From: Cinclus cinclus
Lineage: Eukaryota; Chordata; Aves; Passeriformes; Cinclidae
Direction: 5' to 3'
NCBI RefSeq assembly: GCF_963662255.1
Contig: NC_085067.1
Location: 3,190,428 to 3,254,427 of the forward strand
DNA length: 64,000 nt
In this document: one piece after another, positions 1 to 13,630 of the stretch
How the letters are laid out: each line of letters begins with the position of its first letter
Position numbering within the stretch: position 1 is the stretch's first letter
Notes under the pieces: generated by a model
Database searches by the model: none
What the model was told of the DNA's origin: nothing
Seen by the model: the letters and a program-made list of their open reading frames with translations, nothing else
Translations under genes and position numbers: made by a program

Positions 1-3000
1 GGATGAAAAGCCCTTTCTCGAGCAATTGAGTTTTCCCCACAACAGACACGAGCTGGCATGTTCTGAGCATTTGGTATTTCAATCACAATTAAGTAAAATA
101 GTAATTGCTGCACCTAAGGGGTTCTCAGCTCCCTAAGAGGAAACACTTTATACATACACTAATTTTCCTAAGCTCTACCACTACATACTTAAAGCATAGG
201 TTGATGGATGAATCACAACTTCAAATTCTTCACTACTAAGCCTGGCAATCAACACTGCCACTTTCTGGCAAAGAAATCCTAAAAGTCTTCACCTGTCATG
301 TCATCTGCTAACAGATTTATGTTCCATGGGACGCTCCCATCCTGCTATTCCTTCACTGAGGAGGCAGCTGGGTAACAGGATTTGTTCTGGATAATCCCTG
401 CTCCAGCTCTCAGGAGGGGAGGAAACAGATGAAGATGCACTCAGCCAGAGATGGCAGCCACTTTTAGGGAACTTATTATGTCCCAGCCACCTGCCAGGTA
501 TAAATCCCATTTCTAGTTTCAAGTCTGGAGAAGGCAGCACCATGAAGACAGAAGGGGGAGGTGGGGGAAGTCTGCACTTCCCTTTCCAGATCCCAAATCT
601 GTGTGTCCACAAGGCAGGAGACATCAAGCCTGGCCTGTCACTGTGGGGATGAGGTAACAGACAGCCCTAAATAACCAACTGTAGGGTAAGGACCACCTCC
701 TTCAAATGCAGTTCTCTGAACAGAGCCCAGCACAACAGACCCTGAGCAGCCAGCAGGGCTGTAAGCTCTGCCTGGGGTTATTATTTTCATAATTAGAGGG
801 ATGGCCACAGACAGAGGTGGTATTTGGTGGCCTCTTAACCTAGAGACTTACTGGGGTTTATGCAGATGACTCCACTTTTTCAGCAGCAAAGCCTGCAGCA
901 AATCCTCGTGGGGACAAACATCAAACCAGGATCTGGATGTGGCTCAACACAAGGCCACTGCTCGGTCAGCCTGAGCCAAAGAACAACACAAAACATGCAG
1001 GGCTCAGAGAGAGTTCAATTCTTAAAATTGAGTAAATCCTGCGACTCAAATCTGTGCTGTCTGAAGCAAAGTGACTTTTCAGGTGAGGCACCGCTCTTTG
1101 CCCTAGCTTGGTCCTCATGCCTCCCTCCCTCTGCTTCTCCTAGACTCACCATCCCTCCTACCACATCCCCATCTTTTCACCTGAAGAGCCACTGGTCCCA
1201 CACAGCCAGCAAGGACATGCCTGCAGGACAGCCACCTACTCTTCTGCTTCACAACGCAGCAATTAACTGGTTTTAAAAGTGCCTCTCTAGGCAAAAACTC
1301 ATCCTGGGAGCCACCAGGGTGACAAACGTCTATTTTGTGCACCACCTAAGAGATAAATAGGCCCTGGATGCTCCTGTCACACATGATAATTAAACCATCA
1401 GTTGGGACACAGGGAATTAATGCAGACAGAAGGGGACAAAGGAATGAAATAGTTTCATTTGATTCCACACAGCTTAACAAAAGCAAAACCAGGTCAGACC
1501 TATTGAGGACAAAAGCAATAGATAGAATAAAACTCATTTAGCAGTTGCTTTTCCCAGAGATTAAAGCAGAAAACCAAGCATGCAGCAAACCAGGATCAGG
1601 CTGGGATGAAGGCAGCACCGAGGGCACTGCTGTGCCCCAGGCAGGAGCACACACAGGACACTCCTTTCTTGATCATCAAGAGATGGTCTCTGACAACAAG
1701 AAGGAGGCAAAATCCCTGCAACAGCAGCCCATAGCATTTCCCATTCCTTTAAGAAAGAAAGGAGTGGAAGCTGTGCCATACGTTAGCACTTAAATAGTCC
1801 CTACCCTCAGTTTCCCACCATCTGTGTACTGCTCTCTGAAACTCTCCTACCCATTTAATTTATTGCTGTGTGTCTCCGCCAAAATCAAAGACCTAAATAT
1901 CAGCAATCTTGGTGGGAGGCATCCAGCTGCTCCGGCTCATTGTAAGAATGAAGTCTATTTGTGCAAAGCTGCATTGAGAAAGCCAGGCAGCAAATCTCCC
2001 TAGGAACAACTTCCCATGCTTTCAGATTAGCAGATCAAGCTGCAGGCATTAAGACCTTTCCCCTTCTCTATCTGTGAAATCCAGTGCTTTAGGACACAAA
2101 AATGAGTCTTTTCTAACCCTGGAACGAAGCGATTTTGGAAGCACACGGCACAGCAGCAGCGGGGGGCAATGGCTGAGCACAGCTTCGGGGTCATGTTCAT
2201 GTGCTGTGTGAGATGGGGCTTTTCCTAAGAGTGCTGGGACCTGGAAATCATGGCTGTGGCAGGAGCACAGCCCCACTCTGGTCACTCATCCAGCCCCCTC
2301 TCACCTCTGCTTCCCTGCCCATGGGGTGAAGCCAGCAGGATTTCCCTAAGCATGCAGCTATTTGCAAATTTCCAACCAGAGATTACAGGGAGGAACTCAT
2401 TAGAAGCACCCTGTAATGTAACAGCACAGGGACTTCTCTTCTGTGGCCACAAACCTGAATCAAGAAGGGAGCATCCTAAAAAAATCAGCTTGTAGAGTCA
2501 TCAGCCTCTCAGAAGCAAATAAGCACAGCTCCCTGCCCTCTTAAAACACCAGATATCAGCTGATAGAAGAGGAGCAATCCTGCAAACCAAACACCCAGAC
2601 AGTACTTGCAAGGCAGGATTTGTAGCCTGGTGCCCTTTGAGTTGCTCTGAGAGCAACAGAACAGTAGTGAGAAAAAACATGAAGGAGAAGAACATTTCTA
2701 ATGTTCTGGTGACCTGTCTGATGTTAAAAATGCCACCAGAACCAAGACTGTGCATAAAGGGTAAGGGTGCTGCTGTTGCTCAGACCCTGGAAGGGCAGAC
2801 AGAGGGACAGCAGTCCCTCAGTGGGGCTGGGGACACCAGAGATCCCACCAGCTCTTGGACTCACTTGGTTCTCAGGGGTTGAAAGTCACACAAAGGAAGT
2901 TTCATCTGCTTCACAGATCTGAGAGCAGATCTGGAAATTGTCATCTCCTTCCCACGCCATCACACGGCTTGGTTCATTTGAAACCTGTTTTATCCTGGCT

Positions 3001-6000
3001 CAGTTCAGCTTGTCTTATTCCTGCACACAACAGCAGCAGCCAAGCAAAGAGAGGACAAACTGGGACCCCCAGCGAGGTCCAGGCAAGTGGATGCTGAACT
3101 GCAAACACAAGGGCACAGCACACAACCAAAACACTCCACACACATCTCCAGCCCAGCGTGCAACCTTTCAACCAGCAGCAAGCACGAGGGGATGGAGCCG
3201 AGATCCCTGGCAACACTGCTAAAATCCCTGTGTTTCTCCTTTATTTTGGGAGAGGCAGAATAATCCTTTTGAATACCCAAGTCGGGGAGAACCAACATCT
3301 GTTCAGATTCAACAGCCTGGTTCTCACTGCTTCAGCTCCAACTCTTTCCCAGCGGCTGGGGAAGGTCTCTTAGCTTTTATTCAAAGGCACTGCCCTCACG
3401 CAGGGCCTTTCAGCAGAGGCTCGAAGAGCACCTCACAGACATTTAATTAAATCCTACAGCCCGCCCCGGTGAGGAAGGGATTATAAACAGGCCCCCAGCT
3501 CAGCAGCACAAGCATCTCTTTCTGCAGTATGGCCGAGGCCATCGGCTCAGTTGCAGGACTGCAGCTCCCAGCTCCATTGAGCTGCTAAATACACATCAAA
3601 CAGTGCAGAGACCTGGAAGAGCCAGCAGAGCAGAGCAGAATGACCAGGAGCATCCTCTGATGGGATGGGTGGGGGCCCCTCTCCACTGACAGAGCCACAG
3701 CAAGGAGAAGGGTTTAGAGACAACAGATCCGTGTTTTGTTACCCTATCTGCAAATTAAACTATACATTTCCAAAGTATGGCATTCCTGGTGACCAATTTA
3801 TCTGCTCAACAGCTCTGGGAGCTTCATAAAATGGAAAAACACCTTTTTTCCTTTCTTTTTTTTTCCCCCCATGCTCACCTATGGAGTGAGACTTTTGCTG
3901 GCTGAATTACATCTATTTAAACAAAAAGTAAGTTCAGACATCTGCCTTTGTACAGTGTCAGCTGCAAGAAATGAGCTAACATCCAGATGCAGTGGCATGT
4001 CAGGATTAGCCCAGGCTGGGGCAGGAATGCTTCCATGTATGGAAAAATATTGGAGCAGTGAAACCATAAGCTTGGAGCTGAGTGAAGTGAGAGGCCCTGT
4101 CAATGAAGTTGCAGGCTCAGGTTTAGAGGATTTAGCAGTTCAGATCTGCCATAAGATCCTCAGCATGCATTACAATAAATTTCACACTTTTTCCAAAAGG
4201 GACTCTTACAGCAATGCTGAGAGTCATGAGGGTGAGCTCCTACACCCCTCTGTTTGCTCTGGAAGCCAGGCTGGAACTGCTGTGTACCATTAATGCTCCC
4301 CATGCCAGGCACTGGCTCGGCTGTTGATGGAGGCATTTTGGCTACAAGGCTGCTGCTCACCCCTCCCTGGGCTGCTGCCTTCTGCCCAGCAGGATTTATC
4401 AAAGTCAGCTCAGAGCTGGAACAAAGGATGAAGTAGTGGCAGTTCAAAAGCAAATGCTGAGCTGGATCAGCTTGGCTGGGGAAGCAGTGCCTGCTTCTGC
4501 CACTGCCGTGGCAAGGGCAGTGACTGCCAGGGCACGGGGAGAGAGCCAGAGCAGTGTCCCCATCAGCTTGACACAAACCAAATGGGCTCATTTGTCAGCA
4601 TCCTGAGCTAACACTAATGAAGTCATAGCTATGACTTCATCTCTCCAGTGGGAATCTCTTGGGAACGAGGGAGAACTAGAATTTCTCTCTGGTTCACTCA
4701 TGCAGTTGCAATTTGTTTCACTTGCCCTATACTCTCTTCTGCAAACATTACTTAATTCTCACCCAGATTTTTAAATCCTTGCGCTGAAGTGTAAAATAAT
4801 GTTCCCTTCTCAGCTGTCAAAGCCCAGCCTTGCTGAGAACCCTCCTGGTAGGATCTGAACCCTTATGCCAGCTGCCACCCACTCCCTGGGGTCTCAGCCC
4901 TCAGCTGAGTATGCCACCAGCTATTTTTGTACCTCAAATATGTAACTAAAATCTCGTTACTCTCGCCAAATTCATTTTAAATAGGGACTCTGACACCTTT
5001 TCTCCATTAAAATATTTTAAAGTAAGGCTGGATTTAGCCACAGTTGCAAAGACAGAAAAAATATTGCTAAAGCTTCTGGAGCTTCTCTCTTTGGTCGGAC
5101 AGGACAGATTCCAATGCTGCAAAAAACACCCAGCAATATAAGACTCACACCACCCTGCTGCTACAGTGCCTTGTCTGCCTGGAGATGCAACCAAGAATTG
5201 TCCCAGGGTATCCCTGCTGCTCTCATCATCACAAGCCTTCAGCTGTGGTGAGGGTTTGCTCCCCTCCCTGCACCATTCCTGGTCTCCACAGCTGGAACAG
5301 CACTGATCACTAGGAACTCATCCTGTAGGAACCAGATTCTCTGTGGTGTTTGGGCTTTCCTCACACAGGCAGGGACCCTGCACCCCCAACACTGCCCCTG
5401 TGCCTTGCTGAGAGCTCTCACCCCTTTTGTTTTGAGGATGGAGGGGCTTGCTGATCAAACCAGCATGGGTTTGATCAGATTGCAGATGCTCAGCTACCCC
5501 TCTAATGCAACTGAGCACTCACTCACTCTAAATAAAGACTGCAAATTCTTTACATATTAATTGTTGCTTACAATTGTTCACAGTGCTGAAAGACATGAGA
5601 ATATGCAGAAAACATTCCTGCATCCTTTTAGTTCCACCCTTACGTTAGCTGTGTGTACTCTCTGCCAAATCAATAAGACACTAAATTTTCCTTGGAAAAC
5701 AGATGATGAAAATGTGATCAGCTATGAAACAAGGCACTCATGTTGTAATCTGAAATACTCATATAATTCACTTTCCCACGAGAGAATTTAACAGGTCGAT
5801 CTGCTTACTTGTCCACTCATCCCACTCCCAGTTTCTCCATTGACCCTGTCTTTAATTTACAACCTACAGATTTAACTCTGATTGTGTGTTTTTGCCTACA
5901 GAGCATCAGCTGAGAAGCAGCAGTTCCAGCCAGCACAGAAGAAGCTGCTCTGCAGAGGGATATCAAGGCAGTGCTGGAGAAAGCCCTCTCACAAGAACAC

Positions 6001-9000
6001 CCCCAAGTCCCCCATCTGGGCTCCCACCTCAAGAACAGAGAGGAATTAACTGCCCAAAGCCCAAGCTGCAATGAATCCAAGTACCCTCCCCAGGCTGGCA
6101 GTACTCCCTCCTTTCCCAACCATTATTATCTGGAGATGGCACAAAGTGATCTGCCTACAAAAACATTTCAAACCTATCGTGCATTACACTGTGATGTGCC
6201 ATGGAACCAGTTTAGAGAGCACATGCAGCTATAAAGTCGTGATTATTCAGTATTCAACCCAGCCTGAAAGCTCAGGAGTCAGCTTGTTATTTGCTGAAAG
6301 CAGGGGGCCTGAAATTATCCGTGAATAGTTCAAAGCTGCAGTTAATTCAACATCTCGACTTTCAAAAGCATAAAAATCACAGATTCCTGGAGCGTGTAAG
6401 CTTTTCAAAAATTACAAACTACTAACTGTCAAATCAAAGCAGCAAATAGAAATCCACATGGCTGATAAGACAAATAGTTGCATTTTAAAGAGTAATTAAA
6501 TATCACTTTGGAATATTTTGCTTGGAACTTGTTTCCCTGATAAAAAAATGGGGAGGGGAAAGAGGAGGAAGCAATCCACACACACCAATGAGCTTCTCAC
6601 CAAACAAATGCTCAGGCAAGCGCTGCTCAAATTTGTTTTGCTGAATTCAGAATTCAGCCTGCTGTACCACAGCCTCCCATGCCCTCCTAGCTTCCTTAGA
6701 TTCCTACATTTCACATAAAACTCTAGCAATAAGGAGGAGTCAATCACTAGACTGGATCTGAATTGTTGGGGAGGAGGGTTGGGAGAAGAAACCCCGTGGT
6801 GTGGTCACCAAAAACTGCAATATTTTCTGATTTGACTTAGATTAAAACCATGCCCCAACTTCCATGCTGGGAGCGTGGCTGAAAAAAACAGGAAAGCAAA
6901 ACAGAGAGTTCTACTCAAATGCAATTCAGAAGTGAAACCTTACCCCAGTCCCACACACTCACCCCACTAAGTGCCACTTTGAAACACTAAAGGTTTGTCC
7001 ATGAGAAAGGATCCAAAAACTCCAAACCATCCTGGACTCTTCCAAAACCAGAAGCTGCCAGCAATGAACTTGCCATGGATTTCACCCAAACTTTCTAGTA
7101 CTAAGCAATACCTGTGAGCAACAATACAAAAAGACTGAGTACTGAACAAGGAGACAGCTACTGCATTTCAAACAAAAATGTTATTGAACCACTTGAAAAA
7201 GCCACCATCTAAAGGCCACACAAACCTGCTATCAATTTTTGGGATGGGATGTGCACACAGAACCCGAGAACCAATCATGTGCTCAGCAAACTGCTTGTCC
7301 CCACCCTGGAGCCAGGAAGATTTGATAATAGAAAGATGCCCAAGGACTTTCAGAGCAGGTCCTAAAACCTGGGCAATTACCTGCTGAAGGATGTAATAAA
7401 CACCACAGCAAACAACATGTCAGCAAGACTTTTAAAATACTACTTCTCCCTTAGGGAAAGCACTCAGGCAGGGAACAGTTTGGATATGGGGGGAAATCCA
7501 ACCTCCATGGACGTCAGTGGTGTTTTTGCAACTCCTGCACGATCTGGACACAGTCCCCAGACTGGCAGCCTACTGATGCTTATGGGGATTTCACAGCAGG
7601 ATTAGGGTCTTGGCATGAGAAAGGATTGCTAATTGTACGGAGGGTGACTGCAAAGCTGTGTAAAACACACACAGAAATAATTTGGAAAAAAAGGCATCAT
7701 CAACAACAACAACAGCAAGTCAAAATGTTTTGGCTTCGATGTCATCTGCACAATGTGGAAATAGTGAATAGCTTATTCCTCACTCATAATTGGAGTTCAC
7801 TGTTGAATGTCTCCAAAATCGCAGGGAAAAACGCTCCATTGTTCTGCAGTTTCTTTTGTAAAGCTGTTACGTGTTCAGCCTCTAAAGAATGCATTTTTGG
7901 AGAAGAACTATGCACTGATTACTTTACAAAGTAAAGTTCCTTTGCTCGGTCCTGCAACCTGAGAGTAACCAATGAAATTGTCAACCGTGCATTTTTAAAG
8001 GAACATTTTCATTTCAACATCTGGATTAAGATGCCACAATGAAAAACAGCACACAGGCTTCCCCCTGCTCCCTTCATACATCTCCCATTCTTACATTTCA
8101 GAACCAGCAAAGTTTCAAAGCAAACAAAGAATCAGTTGGTGCTGCTAATGCCTTGCTTCTTACTCAATAGCCTGATGTCATGAAAAGACCATATTTTTCA
8201 AATCTACAGTTCTGCAAGCCAAAGATTTCCTATACATTCCCACCCCAGAAATATAAAGTCAGGAATACAGCTGAAAGTGATTACTTAGATATTTTTATAT
8301 GATGACATTCAAAAGCTGCTTCAAGTGATTTACAAAATCTTCTGTAAGACAAATCCCACATCTGTGCTGACCACTTGCCTCCCAGATCTCAGCAGATGGC
8401 AATTTCAAACAGAAAAGTTCTGAGTCCCTGAAAATCAGGGTGTATCTTAAACCGTAATCAAGGGTTTGAAGATTTTTTTCACCCACAAAAAAAAAATTGT
8501 GGACACTCTAATTTAATGACATTTTTATCTTCTCCCCACCATTTCTTGTACAAAGTCTACCTACAAAATTAGTACCTGATTTCTTATTAGGAGAGGCTCC
8601 CATACCAGATGATCTTTTCAGACAAAGGGAAAACACTCTGTCCCAACCAAAGGGAATTTACCAGTGTGAGCAAAGGGAGATCCTCAAATTATTTTCAGAT
8701 ACTTGACTGAATAACCACAGAAAAACAATCAACATGTTTTGCATTTATTTAAATCCAGAACAGAAGCATCTCAGCCTTCCCAAGAAGAATCTGCAGAACA
8801 CTCAACCAGATGCATAAATAGAGCAGAAAAACACAAAAGAGGCAAAGCACAGCTCCACCACCACTGCAGCACTGTATGGATGCACCAAGGAAGCGTCAGG
8901 AGAAAATTCAAGAATGAGGAATGAGGAAGGCGACTGGGCCAAGAAAGTAACAAGTAAAAACAAAAGCAAAGGCAAATAAACAACAGTGAGAGATAAACTG

Positions 9001-12000
9001 CTGCTCTCTCACTGTACAGATTTTTCCCCCTCCAGCACCCCAACTCTCCTTTCTCCCACTCCTATGCGGAGCCATGTGAGAGGATCTACTCAGTGCAGAA
9101 TGTGGATGATTTATCATTTATTAGTGGAGATGAGCAAGATGTCCCACAGCAAGACAGCATTACTCCAAAAGCCTGTGTGCCATAAAGACTTGAAAAGAAC
9201 CAAATTTCACTCCAAGTGTAGGTGGACTCTGCAGCAGGGATGGTGTGGAGCTCACCAGGAAAAGTCTGGGATCCTTCCGACAGCAGGAAGGGAGATGTCC
9301 CATTGTGGGTGCTGGGGGACATCAGGGCATGTAGGCAGATGGGGGCTGTTTACACTAGTGAGGCTCTCAGCAGCAATCAGGATACTAAAGCTGTTATTAA
9401 ATCAACCCTCCAGAACTCGAGCAGATGTCCGTGCAAACAGACAACAACGGGGTGACATTAAACCAAAACCGCGACCGAAACGAAGACACGGAGCAACATC
9501 TTCTCCCCACTGCTCTGCTCAGCCAGGCCAGGCATTATCAGGAGACAAATCAATTACCAAAAGCTACCTGTGGCTGCCCAAATCCGGGGCTGAACAACTT
9601 AACTGAGGAACATGCACCACGAGTTAAAGGCCTGCAATCTCATTTGGCACGTTCTGGTTTTGTCCTTGAAACAAACCCACCCAATAATAGGTCTGGCTGT
9701 GGCTCAGACAGAGGCATAATGCCATCCTCATTAATCAAAGGCTTTCCCCACGACCAGATGTTTGCTGACTTGTACTGCTTTCTTTTATTACTGGTTTGGA
9801 GGTAAAAATTGCTGTGTGCTGAAGTTACTCCAATTGAACTGGATGTCCCTGGTAACTTCACCCCAGCATTACTGAGTTACCGAGGCATTCAACAAAGAGT
9901 GGCTGTTTGCTTTTACAATTCCATCTATTTTCCCCAATAACCATCAGAGTAAGGTGTTAATTTACTTTTAGGACTGTGGGAATTGTACTGCAAACCCAGA
10001 AAAGAGCCTGGGTTTTAAGATCTATCAACGTTTCGTGCCCAGAGTTTGGAAGAAGGAAAGATGTAGAAAAATGCAGAGTACACCAGAGAAGGGCAATGAT
10101 AGATAGACCTTGAAAGTTGTATTTTTCAATAACACTGAGCAACAAAAACAATGCTTTTATACAGGATAGGAAGCCATCATCTCTCTACAAAGCTTTCATG
10201 ACCTCAGTAGATAAAGTAACTGACCCACAAAGGGAAGAGTTGGCTAGAAAAGATTTCTGGAGGCCTTTGAGCGTGGGCATCACCCCCTCTGGACCCTGCT
10301 GGGCAGAGCTTCTCCCAAACAAGCCCTGAAACCTGCAAGGATGGGGAGCTGAGTGCCCAAGGACAGAGCTCTCAGTGTTCTCACCTCTCTTGCTGTCTCT
10401 GCCCTGCATCTATAATATCCCTTTCTTCCCATAAATCTCTATAATTCGCTGGGGTTTAGGAGTATCCCTGAGTGCAAAGGAACCATAACTCAAAAGCACT
10501 GCCTACATTCCTCTAATGCTTTTGTTTTAAAACAAATTAAGCCCATGAGGTACTGAACATATGCTCGATATCCCCAGCTCTCGTTGGCATGTTTTTGAAA
10601 AATAGAAAGTTTGTGCTTTTCTGGGGAGCCAGGTCATTAACCCGACTATTTAAAAAATCAGCCTATTATACAAGGAAACTTCTAACTGCCTGAGCTACAG
10701 GTTATAAATCTCCTGTTTAGAAATCTGATATCCTGACATAATTGCCCTTACAACTTACAAATAGGTTCTCTGTTATCCGTAGATTAAGCTTCCTCCAAAG
10801 CCACATCACATCTGCTTAGTTTTGAAAATATACAGCACGAGCTTCAATTACTTTACACTCCACACAAAAATAATCCTGAATTTAACTCGGGGCTTCTTGG
10901 AATAAGAGTTTAAGACCCCATAATCTTTTTATTTCATGTTTTCTTGCAATCTAATAGATGGAAGCGTTGGCCAGCATGTAAAATTAATGCCACCTTCCAC
11001 TTCTACGATTTCCCAACCATTTAACTACATTGCAGTGGAATTTTTAAAGCAAATATGGCAAGCAGAAGTCCCACCATCTAAATAATCTGAAATGTTCTGT
11101 AGGGAAATGGTCAGCTAGTAATTGGAACCACAGTGTTTTCACATCCCCATAGGAAGAGGGTTTGGTTTAAAGGAAACCTGAGTTAAACTGTACTTTCTCT
11201 GAAGGATGAAGCTTCTCTTGCAGCTCCTCTGATTAATGAAACTCCTCAGATCTTGACCACTTGAATGAGCTCCCAGTTAGAAATGTCTGGACTTCAAAGG
11301 GACAAACTGGGGGCCTTGGGCAGCATTATCATCCAGGTGCACAGCATTAAATACGTGACAGTTTTTGCAGAACTGGGGGCTTAGTGACAAAAAGCGACAA
11401 CAAACGAGGGGAAAAAAGGCAAATCCGTGTTTCAAAGCTACATTTCTTCTTAGCAGCAGGGACATCACACGGCACTGCCAGACAACAGCCAACTTTTCCT
11501 TAAACAATTCCTTTACCTAAGGAACAGAGCAGGGCTCAGAGACCCATCCTAGAAGATGTCATCCCTCTCATCCCAACACAGCCTCGCGGTGTCCGGACAC
11601 AAGGGATGCCCGAGGGGGCTCAGCCACCTCCGGCCCTGCAGGTACCAGCGTTATCCCAATCCCAACCAAAGCTGAGCCACAGTCTGCCCGCTGCTTCCAC
11701 CACGAGCCAGAAAGATGTTTAGAAATGGCACTGTGGGGCACCATCTTTTCAGTTCTTACTCAATTACTTCCAGAGATTAGATTTGTAAGGAGGATTATTT
11801 TTTCTTTCTCTTTTAAGCGTTGCAAGCTCGTTGGGAAGCGGAGGCTCAGCCTGTGCCTTCCTTTTCCTCACAGCCTGCCGCGTCCGGGTCTTAGCGTGTC
11901 TTTCTGCCCATTATCTTTCAGATTAAACTCCACGGACGAAAGGCTGTAACTTGTGGAGAGTATCGAACACACCAAACGAGAGGAACAAACCTCATCCCAC

Positions 12001-12488
12001 AAACTGGCCGAGCAGCTTCGCCAGCAGCTCCCAGCCGAGCCGGGCTCGCTCGCTCCTCAACCACCGCGTGTCCTCCCACGGTTGGCGGAGACCACGGCTC
12101 CTTTCTGCGCCCAAACCCACGCAGGAGCCCACGGGCACCGCGTCCGCTGCCCACACCACGGTCTGGTTTCCTCGGGCGCCCACCTGAGCGACGCCGTGCC
12201 CGTGTCTGGGCTCGGAGGAGCTGCTCCCCTCACACCTCACATGCAGCCCCGCTCTTCGGCGGGGTCATCCAGCGCCGGCACCGACCACGCTGCCCAGCGC
12301 AGGGCTCCCCTCCCGCGGGGCTCCCCCGGTGCCGCAGGAATCCCGTCACCCCGCGGGACGGCAGCCGCCACCTCCCCGCTGCTCTCCCGGGAACTTTCTG
12401 GAAGGCGCCCGGCCCCGGCCGAGCCCCGCGGCCCCCAGACAAAGCCCGGGGCGCGCCCCGTCGCCCCCCGCCCGGCCGCGGGTCTCAC
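1..12488 (-). other. NXN: NXN intron 1 (partial), no coding exon seen
   Basis: This stretch lies 3' of the splice donor of NXN exon 1 on the minus strand, so it is the 5' part of intron 1. I found no exon matching the later thioredoxin-like parts of nucleoredoxin; NXN intron 1 is known to be very long in vertebrates. The open frames here are short, lack splice context and resemble no family I know. It holds a (CAA)n tract near 7,697-7,715, a perfect 24-bp palindrome at 4,617-4,640, and an AT-rich, homeodomain-motif-rich block around 10,480-11,110 that could be regulatory. Otherwise I see nothing in it. Confidence 0.75.
4617..4640. repeat. 24-bp perfect palindrome
   Basis: The sequence reads identically on both strands over 24 bases. 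Each arm carries TGAAGTCA, one base away from a cAMP-response element (TGACGTCA). It could bind a bZIP dimer or be chance. It lies in NXN intron 1. Confidence 0.6.
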
Positions 12489-13060
12489 CTTGCGGTGCTT
12501 GTCGGCGAAGGGCAGCGCCAGCCAGGGCATGGCCCGCACCGCCTCCTGCCACTGCTGCTGCTCCTGCTCCGCCGACACGAAGACGATCTCGAGGCGCTGC
12601 CCGCCGGCCGCCGCCGCCTCCCCCCTAAAGCGCCCGTAGAAGGCGGCCAGGCTGGCGCCGAGCTGCGCGCAGGGGCCGCCGAGGCTGCACCCGAAGTAGA
12701 GCCCCACCAACGAGACCCCTCGGGCGGCCAGCGCCGACACGGCCACCTCTTCGCCGTCGGCGGCCACCAGCACCTCTCCCAGCACGTCGGTGAGCGCGCC
12801 CGCCATCCCGCTCCGCTCCCGCTCCGCTCCGCGCCCGCCGGCCGCGCACGCCCCGCCCCGCCCCGCCCCGGCAGGGGGCGCTGTCGCACCGCGCGGCCCC
12901 GCGCCCGCCCCCGCCTCGGGCAGCGCCGCCCCGGCCCGGCCCCCCCCACGCCCTCAGAGCCCGGGCCCGGGGCAGAGCGCGGGGCGGCCGCGCTGCGGGG
13001 TAAGGAGGTTCCCTGCGGCACGGCACGGCTCGGTACGGTGACGGGGAGGGGTTCTACCCT
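11930..13060 (-). promoter_or_regulatory. NXN: CpG island and promoter of NXN
   Basis: Base composition shifts abruptly to very high GC with dense CpG around NXN exon 1. Just 5' of the start codon (12,840-12,960 on the plus strand) there are overlapping GC boxes of the CCCCGCCCCGCC type, expected Sp1-family sites. I see no TATA box. Transcription would start near 12,830-12,950 and run leftwards. The exact start cannot be placed from sequence alone. Confidence 0.65.
12489..12806 (-). CDS. NXN: Nucleoredoxin, first coding exon (partial gene)
   Basis: This exon encodes the first 106 residues, from ATG at 12,806 to a GTGAGA donor at 12,488. The protein is recognisable from GLYFGCS at residues 35-41, PCAQL, SLAAFYGR, LEIVFVS and MPWLALPF, which open the N-terminal thioredoxin-like region of nucleoredoxin and end with DKHRK at the splice site. 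Nucleoredoxin is a cytosolic/nuclear oxidoreductase of the thioredoxin family that binds Dishevelled and restrains Wnt signalling (family knowledge). Its CPPC redox motif lies in a later exon outside this window. The Gln/Glu-rich stretch at residues 80-88 and the Ala/Gly-rich linker at 62-70 are low-complexity. The gene diverges from SLC47A1, 5 kb away. Confidence 0.93.
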
Positions 13061-13109
13061 GAGAGGGTGAAGCGCTGGCGAAACTTGCTCGGAGAAGATG
13101 TGCGCGTCT

Positions 13110-13199
13110 CGTCCCTGGTGTGACCAAGGGCAGGTTGGATGCGGCTCTGAGCAACCTGCTGCGGTGGAAGGTCTGCCGGCCCGTGGAAGGCCTGCGGTC
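13110..13199 (+). mobile_element. CR1 LINE 3' fragment, left part of interrupted copy
   Basis: Matches the 3' region of avian CR1 elements in plus orientation, including the 'caggttggatg...ctgagcaacctg' segment and the following 'gtggaaggt' block. The element stops where a minus-strand CR1 begins and seems to resume at 13,597. CR1 is a non-LTR retrotransposon dominant in birds; this copy is a 5'-truncated relic. Confidence 0.65.
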
Positions 13200-13204
13200 G
13201 CACA

Positions 13205-13595
13205 CACAGGTTCACGCAGGACCAGCTAGGATGAGAGGAGACCTGGGAGGCGGCGAGTCCGAGCTGTGACAGAACACCGCCTTGTCGCCCAGACCGTGGT
13301 GCTGAGTGCCACATCCAGCCTTTCCTTAAACACCTCCCGGAATGGGGACTCCACCGCCTCCCGGGCAACCCCTTCCGATCACTTTTGCTGTGAAGAAGTT
13401 CCTAATAGCCAGCCTAAACTTCCCTTGGTGCAGTTTAAGACTGTCCTCTTGCCCTGTCGCTGTTCCCTGGGAGAAGATGCTGATCCTCACCTGGCTGCAA
13501 CCTCCTTTCAGGGAGTTGGAGAGAATTATGAGGTCACCCCTGAGCCTCCTTTTCTCCAGCCGAAACACCCCCAACTCCCTCAGCCAGGACTCCTT
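13205..13595 (-). mobile_element. CR1 LINE fragment inserted in minus orientation
   Basis: Reverse-complemented, this reads as the typical avian CR1 3' region: 'gagggagttggg', 'ctggagaaaaggaggctcag', an accumulated 'gtgacctcat', 'aaaggaggttgcagccaggtg', then 'tcttctccca' and 'ctggatgtggcact'. It is flanked on both sides by pieces of a plus-oriented CR1, so it is best read as a younger insertion into an older copy. It has no coding capacity. Confidence 0.75.
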
Positions 13596-13596
13596 C

Positions 13597-13630
13597 CAAA
13601 AGGTCCCTTCCAACCTATTCTGTGACTTCC
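13597..13630 (+). mobile_element. CR1 LINE 3' tail, right part of interrupted copy
   Basis: Short match to the CR1 terminal 'aaggtcccttccaacc...attctgtga' tail in plus orientation. It continues the fragment that ends near 13,199. Confidence 0.5.

Noticed and set aside
11953..12639. 228-codon open frame opposite NXN exon 1
   Set aside because: Antisense shadow of the CpG island and of the clearly coding NXN exon.
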